Assembly (NCBI GenBank): GCA_013396525.1
Contig: VWYX01000008.1
Coordinates: 2,485,455 to 2,549,454 of the forward strand
Length of the DNA stretch: 64,000 bases
Origin: Chaetorhynchus papuensis
Taxonomy: Eukaryota > Chordata > Aves > Passeriformes > Rhipiduridae
Reading direction: 5' to 3'
This document shows positions 50,291 to 62,400 of this stretch, in pieces. The translations under genes and the position numbers were made by a program. The notes beneath the pieces are model-generated. The model made no database searches and was not told the DNA's origin. It was given only the letters and a program-made list of their open reading frames with translations. The first letter of the stretch is position 1, and each line of letters begins with the position of its first letter.

Positions 50291-52279
50291 CTGGACAGCC
50301 AGTGGTTTGGAAGGCATTTGTTACCTTCCTGTATAAATTGCTCATCTAAGGCTTCCAGGGAAGGGCAAACTCACGTTGGGCAGGGCTGTTTTACTGTACA
50401 TGACAAAGGTAATGCTAAAGTGATATCCCACAGAAGCAGTGTCTGGGCTTTTCCACTGCTGCATGGAGGATGTGGATGAGCTTCAAGACACATCAGTTGT
50501 GTCAAGCATCAGTTTCTTAAAATGTTCTGCTCCAGTGGAGCTGAGTAACTGATATTAGGAAAGGTGCAGCTGTGATATAATTTCTGTGCCCCCCTTTTCC
50601 TCCCCTCTTTAAGCAAAAAACCAAATTCTGTACTGACTCTGCAAGCTCCTTACTGTGCATTTCTCATTCCATCTGCTCTGCTGCAAGATTCCTGTAAGTA
50701 AAGAGTAAACAAACCACAAGCACTACTTGTACTCTGTACTCAGCTGCAAGGGTTGCTTGTTTTTCTACAGGATCTGATGGTGGCTTTGTTACTTCAACAA
50801 AAAAGTCTGAGACCCAGGATCCCCCACTCAGAAAGGCTTGGAATGAGGACAGATCTGAAAACCCTGAGTATTTATCTGAATTTTTGCCAAATGCTGTAGT
50901 TTGGGGTTCTTCAGTGAAACAAAACAAAACTCAATGATGCTTCTGTTGGTTTCTTCCCAATCCTTTGCAGGTGAAAAGAATATTTTCTTATTGAGTCCCC
51001 TCCCCATTCTGCTATTTCAGTAATTATGCTATTCCCTAGACTAGGCTACAACTTTAAGGACTTCAGAATTTTGCTAACATTTCTCAGCAATGGACCTCAC
51101 CAGAAAACTCAGCTGTAAGTGAAAAATCCAATTCTGTGAAGGATTATGAATGTTGTTTTTCTCCTCAGAATTAATCCTGAATTCAGTTGGATATACATAA
51201 AGTTTTGAAAGATAAATATATCATTTTAGATGCCTTGGAACTGGATAATATGTTTTATGCTTCTTAATATATTGTTTATAAGCACAGAGAAAAGGAGAAA
51301 AATAGAGCAACAAAGCTGTGATTAATTTGAGGCTGTTTAGATTCATTCCCTTTTCTCTCCATCTAAACAAACATTTTGGTTAAATCAGTTCTTTCACCCG
51401 AAGTGTTGCTTTTAATTTTTGAGTGAGCTGTGTTCTCCTCTACAAAATACTTAAAATGTTCCAAATCAGTTCTTTGTTATTATGCTGTGGTCTTTTACTT
51501 CAAATACGTAGTTTAGATCCTCACTTCTCATAACCTCGAACCCAAATCACGTACCTGAGATCGTTAAATTCAGCCTTTTACCTCATACAAACTCTCAAGT
51601 GATGAGATCATATTTTCTTGATGCATTTGTTGTTCAGAATAACACAGAGAACCCGAACATAATGTACCTTGAATTACTACCTGTGTTATAATGTTGCCAT
51701 TACTGTCATCCAGCTACTATTTCTGTATTAAGTGGCTTCTGTTCTCAAATTCTCCATTCATCTGTGTTAGAAAAAAGTCTGTGGGCAGGAAATTTAACAC
51801 AATCATTCACAAAAAAAATGTATATTAATAGCCAGGTGTACTAGGTCAGGTTCTTAACAGTCAAATTAGGATATAGCAAATATAAACATAAGAGGTGATT
51901 TCATCTTGTGGCTGAATAACCCCTTTTCATCAATTTTAAAAAACTGAATTTTTAGAAGTTTTGCAAAATCTTTCCTTAACCCATCTTTCTTTCTCTTCTT
52001 TGTATTATTTAAACTAATTTGTTTGGGAAGATATTTTTTTCTTAGTACCCTTTTTTTTCCTATATCCAAGTAAGACTACTCACTGTAACTTCAGCCTCCT
52101 GCTTCCTCCCCCATTCTCACAATACAGAGAAAATGGTATCACACAATGAGTTTCTAAAGATAACATATTCATGACACAGGCCATCAGGATGATTTCACAG
52201 GAAAGAATAAGGGGAATAGATTTAAACGTAACTTCGTCTGATGGTTTGTGAAGACAAAAATGCAGATGTACCTGTGTCT
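50291..52279. other. Non-coding unique sequence
   Basis: I see no gene, no named repeat and no marked simple repeat. The longest frame is 87 codons (50664-50927, minus strand) and has no domain. Confidence 0.65.
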
Positions 52280-52680
52280 TGGTGCAGGACTATCACCCTG
52301 AAGCATTCAGCTGAATGCTAAGTGGCAAAGGAGAACCCTTTTTAATGTCTGTCGGAGGCATTTGATTGGGTTGTAATTATCTACCTGCATGGTTTTCCAG
52401 GGAGGAACAGGTCACTGTTGGCTATATTGGAAAATATACATGTATCTGCTTTTTGAGATGGTATCTGCTTACATTAAATTCTTTTCTTTTACTGCTCTAT
52501 GCAGCAATCAATGGGAGTGAATATTGCTGACTGATTGCAAGTCTAGTGATGCACCCTCCTGATTAACCAGCAATTATTGTATTAAAATATACATCAGAAC
52601 AATTTCCTTTCATACTCTAATCTTTGCCCTCCTTAAGCTCAGCTGTCAATAACAGACTGCATTCTGAATTACCAATCCTG
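52280..52680. promoter_or_regulatory. Motif cluster with 18-bp palindrome
   Basis: The interval has the palindrome AGCATTCAGCTGAATGCT (52302-52319) centred on an E-box. TTTGATTGGGTTGTAATTAT (52360), GACTGATTGCAAG (about 52529), CCTGATTAACCAGCAATTAT (about 52558) and CAGCTGTCAATAACAG (about 52640) follow. These include CCAAT/PBX-like TGATTG, homeodomain TAATTA and TALE TGTCA words in repeat-free sequence. It is enhancer-like by composition only. Confidence 0.25.
52302..52319. repeat. 18-bp perfect palindrome
   Basis: AGCATTCAGCTGAATGCT equals its own reverse complement and is centred on CAGCTG. The flanking A/A pair ends the symmetry. With equal base use, about a quarter of one such palindrome would be expected by chance in 64 kb, so it is mildly unusual. 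Confidence 0.95.
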
Positions 52681-55600
52681 AGAATGAAGTGCTTTGTCCT
52701 TTGGAGCAGGAATGCACTGTGTCTGTGATTTGCTTCCCCATAGCTTTAGATTGTCTGGAGTGGAAAGTTAAATGTGTGGGTCTGGACTGATCTTCATTCC
52801 CATCTCTTTGGTGCAATACAAACAGATAAAGAAGAAGCCGTTTTTCTAAATCTAATTATTTCTTCTTTCATTCACGTGAAAAATAAAGCACAAACCAATA
52901 GAGAAAGATCTTGTCTAATTCCAAACCTATCTGAATCTGGTTTGGTGGGGTTTTTTTTTGTTGAATTAGTTTTTGATAAGAAGCTAATTAATTGTTTTCC
53001 TGATCCCTGATCTTGTTCTAGGCATTGACTTGGAAGCCTGTTTTAATTAATGAAGAGTTCAATGCCAGCTAACCCCAGTTGTTGATGCCAGAAGCCACCC
53101 ATGGCCTCCAGATCATCAGGGGCTTTAGTTACTCATTTAATCTGGTGGTGGGGGGTGACAGAAAAACCACACTGCTAATCTGTGGAGCAATCACTGAACT
53201 ATTCTCCCTGAGAATTTAGGGGTCATGGGGGAAGAGTGAGCACAGTCCATGCCTTAGATTGTCTAGGGTATTCTAATTCTGAGTATTTTTAATCACTGCA
53301 TAAATTACGAAATAAATAATCATGAGAGCAATGCATAAGAATGTGAAAGTTAAGGACAGACTTAGAAGACACTATGGAGATGAAGAAAAGTTACCTGGAT
53401 TTGTGAAAAACAAGGCATGTCAGGCCAGTCTTACTGGGTTTTTGGGCCGTGTGTTTTAACAGGAAAAAGCCAGCATCCCAAAAGGGATCCAGTACATTGG
53501 GCACCAGCTCTGCTGTGAGAGGGAGTAAGAGGGAGGTGAGACTTGCTGAGTGCAGACATGTCTGAGACATGGGAGGGTGGAAGGCTGATATGTGGGGATA
53601 GAAACAAAAGCAGAAATCCTGCGGGGAGACCTGCAGCAGGAGTGGGGAAGCTGGGAAATGGGAAGCCTGGAGCTTTGCCTTGCAATGGGGATCTTCTGTG
53701 GTTGTAGAAGGAGGTTCAGAAGTGTGAGGTTCCAAAAGACTGCTGTTCTCCAGTCCTGTAGCAGGACTCTGGTATGAGACTGCTGCTTCCTTTGCTACAC
53801 TTTCTTTCTGCTTTGCTGAGCCTTAGCAGGGTGACAGAGCTACAGCCTTGGGTAAGAGAGTCTCAAGCACTCTTGTTGTATAAGTTTTCTAGGGTAGCCA
53901 AGGGAGACAGTGCCCTTTTTTAACTTTTCATGATATAGCTCTTACCCGTTTTAAAGATAATGAAAAATCCTTGAATTATGTTTCCCCTGGAATATGTTTT
54001 CCTCAAACAGAAGCAAATAACCATTTGTTTTTGAAATAACTTCCTACCTCATGTAATACTAGTTTTTTTCAATGCTAGAAGTTATAGAAAACATTAAGAA
54101 AAATTCATATGGTCTCTTGGTTAGAAATTACCACTTCACAATCAGTCCCTCGGAGCTGCTATTGAAGAGATAAACCCAAAGTTGATGTCTACACAGAAAT
54201 CAGCTTGAAAGCACAGGACTTCACAAGGGGCTGCCCACTGCAAGAGACAAGTCACTGGAAGTGGTCATAAATGCTACAGCAACCAGGAGGAAGAAATTTA
54301 TCTTTGATCTTTCCCTTAACAGTCTTCTAAGCCCTTTGGGAGTATTTGTCACAGTAAAGCTAAGGTCAGAGTGTTCAAAACTGAGCTGAGAGAATTACAT
54401 TGGACAGGCTCTGTCTGCAGTGTCTGACACAGTTTCAAGTGCTGCAGACTTTCTGAAGAACCTTAGACAGTCAGTCCTTATTAACTGCTCCCAGCCTGGC
54501 TTTTTCTAAACATCGTGTCCGAAATGCCTCCCATAAGAATATAATCTTATTTTTAATGATTTCCATGATCAGCCATTCCAAGAAGATGGGCTTTACATAA
54601 ATTTCTAGTTTCTTCTACTCTATGCCACCACTTTCATTTGTTCTGTTCTTTTTTATCTATTAGGGAAAAACTAGAAGGTAATACTGCTCCATTTCTAAAA
54701 CAAGGGGTTTTTTTGTTTGTAACAGAAAAGCAAAGCAATAAATTCCTGCAAGAAATTTATTTCCCAAAGAATGCACAGCTAATGCCATAAAACATAATTA
54801 TATTGAAAAAAATCTGTAGTGAATCAGAGTTCTGTTGGGTTCTCAGTTTGTCTGCATGTGTTTTATTACTATGCTAGATGATATTCCATGGGACATAAAA
54901 TAAATGTCATATTTCTTAAAGGCTTATGAGACATGGGAGGAATTTCTGAAATTGCAGACACGTTTTGGAGAAATATGGTCATTCACTTTTTATCATGTTT
55001 GTGATTTTTCCTATAGTCCTGTGATGGACATACTAGTCCTCTGCCTTCTTGGAGGAGCGCTGCCACATGCAAATGTTTTAGACAGTAGCTGGAAGTCTCC
55101 TTTCTGAGGACCCTCTTACAAGCCTTGAGGCAGTGAATCTGATGGGCATGATGCTAACAGTCATCCACCTGTTGCCAAATATAGTTTCAGAGTAGTTTGG
55201 TATCCCAACAAAGTGTTTTAATCTAAATTGTCCAGTTAGTCCATCTAGATCAGAACTGCAATCCCTGTAAAGCACAATGATTCCTTATGTCATTGTTTAA
55301 GATCTATGTCAGAAACCCCACAACAACCCATAAATATGAAACAGAAATTTAGTGATGAAGAAGAATCCAATGAGGTAGAAAAATCTGACCTAACTTCCAT
55401 ATTGGGTGCTAATGCTTCTTTGCAACTGGCAAGTATGTTCCACGTGTCAGTGCAAATTTTGTAAGCTAAATATCCTTAGGACAAGAATCTACCTTCCTTT
55501 TCCCCTAACTGTATCTTGCTCTTTTTTGGTGTTTTTTTTAATAAGTATTTTCATTTCAGAGACTGAAATGATGTCGTATCATTCATTTCTCCTGGAATTC

Positions 55601-56639
55601 TTTCATTACTTTGTCACTTTTCTGTATCAGTACAGCCTGTCCTTTAATCATAAGGACAAAGTTCAGAATGCAAGGCACCAGGATTTAGGGTTTAGTCTTT
55701 TATAAAAGTTAAAATAAACAGCCTTTCGTTCTACTGTAAGGTACTTACTGACACAAGGAGCACAGTTTCTTTGCTACAGGAACTGAGAAAATTCTATTAA
55801 GTCAGAAAAAGGGATTCTGAGCTTTTACCTTTGTTGTCTAAAATCTGGTTTCCTCTGAATTCCCCTCTTATAAAAGATTGTGGAGAAGTTGGTTACTCTG
55901 TGGGTACTAAAGGGGAAGGAACTTAAATAAAGCTCCCAAGTATTACTGTGCTCAAGTGCCCTGTGAATGCACACAAACTGTAACACCTTCTTTATAGCAA
56001 TTTCCCTAATCTTGGCATGAAAACGTTGTTGTCATAAAAGACCTTTCAGTCAAGACCAAGAGGGAAAGGAAGCAACTCTCTCCAGAGATGGGAACTGGAG
56101 GTTTATGTGTGTTGTTTTTGAAAACTGACTTGTACACAGACCATGGCAGTTTTGCTCTGCCTCATCTCCAAAATAATTCACCTTGTCAGAGGAGTCAAGA
56201 GACTTGACTGTTCTACAAAATATCAAGAGTTAGGACAACAGGTAAATGATGAATAACAGAGAAATCTGCTTGGCTTACTTCCACTTCTCTTTAAGATGCA
56301 ATGGATCAGAAGATGAGTACCCTGTGTAATGCTCAGGAATTCTCTGAGGTAGTTGTTAAATCTTAAGCTGCTTATCAGAAGTCTTGTGTTGCTGCTGGAG
56401 AGCCTTGCTGGCCATGACTAATTTGTCCTAAGTTCCACTGAAATGTCTTGGGCTCCTTGAAAGGGCTCTGCCTAATAGTGCATTAAAAACACAATCCCAT
56501 CTGTTTAAGCTCAGTGTATCTTGGGCCTTGTTATAGCTGTGAAATAATATATTATTGGACTGATACTGCACAAGCAGTTTATTTGAAGATGATGTGGGTT
56601 TAATACAGCGAATCATTACATCTTTAGAATTCTAGTTAT
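52681..56639. other. Non-coding unique sequence
   Basis: No gene is recognised. A GC-richer stretch at 53390-53770 supports overlapping frames of 61-114 codons on both strands, which I reject as genes. The rest is ordinary AT-rich DNA. Confidence 0.6.
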
Positions 56640-56960
56640 ATCCTTGATGAACTGAGGAAAGTCTTAAAACATATTATTTCGAACACTAACAAATAAAAAT
56701 TTTAATATTTTTATTTTAACTTTTTTTATTACTGGCCTTTTATCAACAGTTTGAATTATTAAAAAAATTATAATTGACAGGTGAAAACATGGCTTTATAT
56801 ATTAATGGATAGAGAGACAGCTAAGAATAATAACTAATAGATTTTAATAACTTCAGCACCTTTTAATTGTCAACAGCTGCCTGGAAATATCTTAATATAT
56901 TGCAACTCCAAGTTGTTATTGTTTTGGCACAATCTTATCACAATTTTAGATACAAAAAAA
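56640..56960. promoter_or_regulatory. Strong enhancer-like AT-rich element
   Basis: This is the best conserved-element candidate. TAATTGACAGGTG at 56771-56783 joins a homeodomain core, a MEIS/TALE TGACAG and an E-box CAGGTG. At 56863-56879 TTAATTGTCAACAGCTG repeats the idea with TAATTG, TGTCA and E-box CAGCTG. Between them are ATATTAATGG, AATAATAACTAATAG and TTTTAATAAC. Further on are TTGTTATTGTTTTGG and CAATCTTATCACAATTTTAG. The stretch has no repeat, and its 5' part (56693-56732) is a run of A and T. I infer cis-regulatory function; nothing in the sequence proves it. Confidence 0.35.
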
Positions 56961-56998
56961 ACCTCAAACAAACAAATAAATAAAAACCCCTAAACCTC
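56950..56998. repeat. A/C-rich low-complexity tract
   Basis: ACAAAAAAAACCTCAAACAA and AACAAATAAATAAAAACCCC form an A/C-dominated stretch directly after the enhancer-like element. It looks like simple sequence of the same type as 14945-15085. Confidence 0.5.
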
Positions 56999-58989
56999 AA
57001 ACTCTCCACACCAATGAGCTCAACAGAAAAAAGGACACAAGAATATTCTCTTCTCCCAACCACTTTTCCTTGTAAAACCTCATTTGTGAAGCTCAGCTGG
57101 GTCATTATGATTTTTGTACAGCATCGTCAGAAATACAAATACACACGATCAATCCTCAGCATACTGCAGACCTGCAATAATCATACCAGAGACTGGCTGA
57201 GCATATGGCTCTAAACCTCACTTTCCTGCCAGCAGGATATTCCATATGTTCATCAAAATCTTGGAAAGCAGAGGGGGAGGATTTCTTATCTTGTTTTCTT
57301 CAAACATTTCAGGAATGTCAGTAAGCTAAAAGTGTTCTGTACTCCCCAGGCCCTGGTACAAAGCTGCCCTTGGCTGGCCATCACCAGCCTCATCCTATTT
57401 TTTTCTGTCTTCTTGGTATGTCTTAATGCCCAACACAAAGAAATGCTATGATTTTGGTGCCAATTTACCTTAAACAAGCTTGGGCCAGGCTTTATCTTTA
57501 TGCCCCTTGCCTTAATATGGAAAGAGCTTTCAAGTCACTGCATATGTGCGTATTCAGACCCAAATTCATGCAATTAATTATTACAAAGACTCCTCAGCCT
57601 AAAGAAGATGTGATAAAATATGTCACTGTATTTTTTTTTTTGTTCCTTTAGTATTCAATCACTGTAACCAAAGTGAGGGTAGGGGAGAGGAGAACATACC
57701 TCCTTTGACTGGTATCTAGTGATGCCCAAGAGGCAAGGCTGTGACACTGACCTCTGAGTTACCTCTGTTGTAGATGTTGTGGCAAATCTTTCAGAGAGAA
57801 ATTCTTTTGTGCAGATCCTGAGTAAACATTTTTACCTTTGGCCTTGTGAATTTGAAGCAAGCTGAAACTAGGAAGTCCTTCAGAATGCTGTGGTGTTGAT
57901 AGTGTATGTTTTAAGAAGTACATACAGAAAGGTGAAGGTTTTTCACAGCTTCCCCAGTGTGGCAGTACTGAATGCTAAAACAGAAAAGAAACATTTGAGC
58001 ACAATTCACTGAAACAGAGACTTCACTTTTCCTTACTCTTTGCCCTCCACCTCAGCAGAACACTGCAGCTTACTGGGTCTGGTAGCAGTCCAATAATCCC
58101 AAAGGAAGCTGCTTTTATAAGATTTTAGCTGTCCAATGTGCTGCTACATCTGCACACAGTTTGCAGTGTAGTCAATTCTCATACATTGGTACATATCAAG
58201 GGACAGCAGCTGCCTTCACCCTTTAAATAGACTTAATACACTTTGTTGACATTTCTGGACTAGTCCTTTAGCATAATAAACTTTCCTGAGCTGCACTGCT
58301 GGCATGGTTTAACCATGCTGTAATGAGAAGATGTTGATGGGAGGTTAATTTAAAAACAGCCTAAGCCAGGCTTAATTAATATAGATTGTGACAAAGTGGA
58401 GTTCAACATGCGAGGCCAGATTTGCACCAACCCCTAAATGACAACTAAGATGCTGCAGCAATTTAATAATTGAACACATAATCTGCTTCAAAAGTGTTTC
58501 TGGTGATGGAGGGTGCCAGGTGTGATCTTTCAATCCAAATGGATTGATGAGGTCCATGCCCACTTGACCCAGGAGGGGGTTGGAGGTAGCTGGACCCTCA
58601 GCACACCTGGATTGCTGCTATTTAATATCTACTTTTGGAATTGGGAGGCCCACCAGCCTGAATCCTTCTCTCTGAGTGCATGGTGAGCATGAGGGAACCA
58701 CAGCTGTGCTCCCCAACTCCACACCACCACCCCTGTGTCAGGAGGCTGAGGAGGATCAGCCTGGGCTGATCTTTACCCGAGGGAAGTGTCTGACTACTCA
58801 ACCAAACTGATGTTGCAGCCACGTGTGCAGCTGAGGTTTTGGTCTTTGGCTGTGTGTAACTTTATTTGCACTTCCACAGAAGTAGAATTGCTTATAGATT
58901 AACGTACATTGAAATTATTTTGACTTCAGTTTGATAGATGAAAGTGTTCTGTATGTGCAATTTTAGTACTCAGAGTCTACTGTAACTTT
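56999..58989. other. Non-coding unique sequence
   Basis: No gene is recognised. At 58302-58318 GCATGGTT-T-AACCATGC is a near-palindrome with 8-base arms around one T. A GC-richer stretch at about 58490-58850 belongs to no repeat family I know. Confidence 0.6.
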
Positions 58990-59480
58990 AATTAAAACTC
59001 TGTGGGCTTTTTTTGAAAAAAAAAACCTCTTAGTAATAAATAATTAATTGAAATAATAAATAAGTAATTGTAGGAATTATACATATGTGCTTCTCTTGGG
59101 TCTCTGCAGCGATATTTTAATTAAGGCTAAGGTCCCTATTTGAATAAATGAATGACAATAGGGATATTTTTTAAAAAGTCATATTGATTCCTTCAATATC
59201 AATGTTTCACAGAGAAAGTTTATTAAAAAGAATGAAGTGATTCAAATAGATTTTTGGTTCTTGGCAAATGCAATCTGTGTTCTTTCAGAAATCTAATTTT
59301 CTAGATTAGTGACTCGCATCTGATATTATAAATAAGCAAGTGCTTATTGCTTCTATAGCATAGCATGGAAAGCCATGTAAACAACATGGATATTTTTCCT
59401 GGGTCAGTATTTCAGTAGTATTAATGCATAACATGCTGCAACTATACAATGCTTCTGAGTACTGTGTATTTATTTAGTCA
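58990..59480. promoter_or_regulatory. AT-rich motif cluster, possible conserved element
   Basis: TAAATAATTAATTGAAATAA, AATAAGTAATTGTAGG, GCGATATTTTAATTAAGG, GAATGACAATAGGG and GATTCCTTCAATATCAATG give a dense series of homeodomain, PBX/MEIS and SOX-like words over about 250 bases with no simple repeat unit. A 7-base stem, ATATTGA and TCAATAT around TTCCT, lies near 59180-59200. Composition resembles ancient conserved non-coding DNA, by inference only. Confidence 0.28.
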
Positions 59481-62400
59481 GAGATCTGATTTTTTGGCAG
59501 CGTAAAAGGATTTTTTACAAGATATAGCAACATAAGCAGATAAGCCTTCCAGCATTTCCACTTGTTTCTTAACAAAGTTGGTTACAAGAAGTAGTAGACT
59601 GATTCATAAAAGAGGTAATTAAATAGGAGAATTAAAACTGGAAGGAGATCTCCATTTTTCTAGACAACATTGGAATATTTTGCTTTTAATAAATGTATCT
59701 AGCCTCCCTTTTATAGTAGAAGCTGTGATTTTTCTACTTTTCTGCAAGTAGACTCCTTGACAACAATTCAAATATTCTGGACTGCAGCACAACTATTGAC
59801 TAAGACAACTGCATTATAAATGTTGCATCTTTATAATTGACCAAAATCCTTTATTTTAAAATTTGACATCTATCAAGGTGTCACATAACACAGTCATGAT
59901 AAAATGTCTTCATCAAATAATCTATACATAGAGTGGAAAGGGATTCAAAGGAATTAATGTTTAGAAATGAGCAAAGGATTTAGCCCTTTGGACTCTCACA
60001 GCATGCATGCTGAACAAATCTCCTTGACTCAGTAGGAAAGAGCTCAGATGAAGGAAAATAGGGCTGGACAGTGTTTTAAGTGATCAATTTCTCCATTCCT
60101 TTGCCCTAGATCCAGATCAGCTTTAATCAATCCTGACAAATGTCTGCCAAACCTGTTCTTAAAAGCCTTCCCTGCTTCAATGTTTTATATCAGATTTTCT
60201 TGTTGTTTCACCTCAGTCTTTCTGGCTGCACCAAGACCCATTGCACATTGTGAAGAGAATAGTCCTCCTCTTTATAAGTGCCCTTTATGTACCTCAGGAT
60301 TTGCCACGTCCTTATTCATGCTCAACATTGGGGGTGCATTAATCTTTCCTTCAGAGGTTGTGCTTTCTAGACCTGAAGTAATTCTGTTGTTTTCCTGGCA
60401 ACTTTGGAGTCCATCTGTGTCTTTAAGATCCGCTAAACTGAACATCCTTCTTGGGCCGCAGCTCTTTAGTAGTACAGTAGAATAATTATTTCACACATCC
60501 CATTTAGATATCCTGGAACAAGCTTAGAAAAATATACTTTGCCTAAAACATCCTTTGGCTCATAGTACTAAAGCCAGTAAAGAGCATAGAGAAAAATGTC
60601 TGCGCGAATTGTGGGAGGGTGTGTGGTCCAAAATTGCTGAAATGTATTTTTCATGCAGATGCAAGCAGAATTTTTTTTGTGATTGATAGCTCAAACTACA
60701 TGCCTTGAGATGACATTTGAATTTCATTGCTGTTGATGGTTTTGTGGTTTTTTCCAAAAAGGAAAAGGGCTTATTTTTCTGTTACTGCCAGGTCTTTAAG
60801 TTAAATTTCCTCTTTTGTTGGCTGTGTTTCATAGTGAAAGAAAACAAAGGAGGAAGTTTCTGTCTATTATGAGATAACCTGTAACATCTAGCTGCTTAAG
60901 AAGAAAACATGAAACCGGGACTATGAACTGTTCAGTGAAAAGGTTTTTTTCTCTTTCCTAAAGTGTAAAATTTATTTTCCCCCTGAGTTTCTGATGCTGT
61001 GAGTGCACAGGGCTGCTGAGGCCAGCAAGTGTCCCACTCAGTGGCCCTGTCCTTCTGGTGTGCTTTGTAGGGTCCAGTCCTGTGTCACACAATGGGTCAA
61101 AATGAGCAGTAATTCAAAGCTTTTCATATTCATGAGGCTCCTTGACCTTTTCACCTTTGCTGTCCTACCTGCCTGCTCTGACAGCTGTTGCTGACAATGG
61201 ACTAAAGTTTAGTATCAGCTTTAATATCTTCTTTTTTAATTTTTTTTTTTTTTTAATAAAATGCACTAGCTTAAACACATTTTGTCCTTTATTTTCTATA
61301 TTTATGTGGGGTCAGTTCTGGTCACTTAGAAATATTGACTTACTAATTGGTATTTGAATGTACTGCGTGGAGATCTGTATTAACATTTAGCCCCTAACTG
61401 GAATATGTGGTTTAAAAGGCTGAATGCATTACAGAGACGTGTAGTTTTAACCAACTTCTCTTCATTACCATCACATTAGCTTTATTGAACATGATGAAAT
61501 TTTGCTTTAATCATGGACTGTATCCCAGTTTTGTAGTTTCCAGAAACTTAACATCTCTTCATTCAGTTTGAACTTTTATTGTGAATAAGAAATCTTTCAA
61601 GCTTTGAATACCATATATTCATAGCAAGAAAGCCCCTTTTTCTCCAGCTATGGGTTAGATTCTGCTCTTTGCTCTTCATTTTCTTGGTTGCAACATACTT
61701 AGCTTTCAGCCAAAATCCTTTGTAAACATATATCAGTCATCCAGGATTCAAACCAGTTAATCTTCTTTACTGCTGCTCTCCACTCTGTCCAATTCATCTG
61801 TCCAGTTCCTGTAAAAGACCAGGATCCAGCCTGGGAACTGAAGCTGTGTTGATTTAATAACAGCCAAAGGCACCTGACCACCTGAGGCTCAGCCCATTTC
61901 TGAGCTTTAATCCTGGCCATTCTGATGCCAGGACAGACTAGTGCAGAACGTGGGAAGGGCTGTGCTAAGCAGCACCAGAGGTCTGTGTCACATCCAGGCT
62001 CTGAGAGGGCAGGCAGGTGGGTGCCTAGGCTGGGGGAAATAGAAGACAATGCTTCCTCTTAACAATCTCTCCTCAGCAATTTTCACATCAGGGACTTTGG
62101 GATGATTTCTGGGAATGTAATAATCCTCAATGCATTGCTTTTGCATTAGTTAATAAAATATCTCCTTTAGCTCAGTTGAAATTTGAATACCTACAGAATC
62201 CTTTAGTAGGGATGGCCCCACATCTGCTACCCCAAAGTAGGTGCAGGGGTTGAGGAAGTGTAGAGAATATCATGGTGGCTTTCCTAAATTATGGAGTGGA
62301 TTATGTGATGTTGTGTAAACATCCCATCCACAAAACACGAAAAGGAGATGAGAAAATATGAGTGAAAAGGATGCAGATCACAAACAAAGCCTTTAATTCA

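Noticed and set aside
59999..60012. 14-bp palindrome CAGCATGCATGCTG
   Set aside because: About four palindromes of this length are expected by chance in 64 kb, and its ATGC repeats make it easier still.
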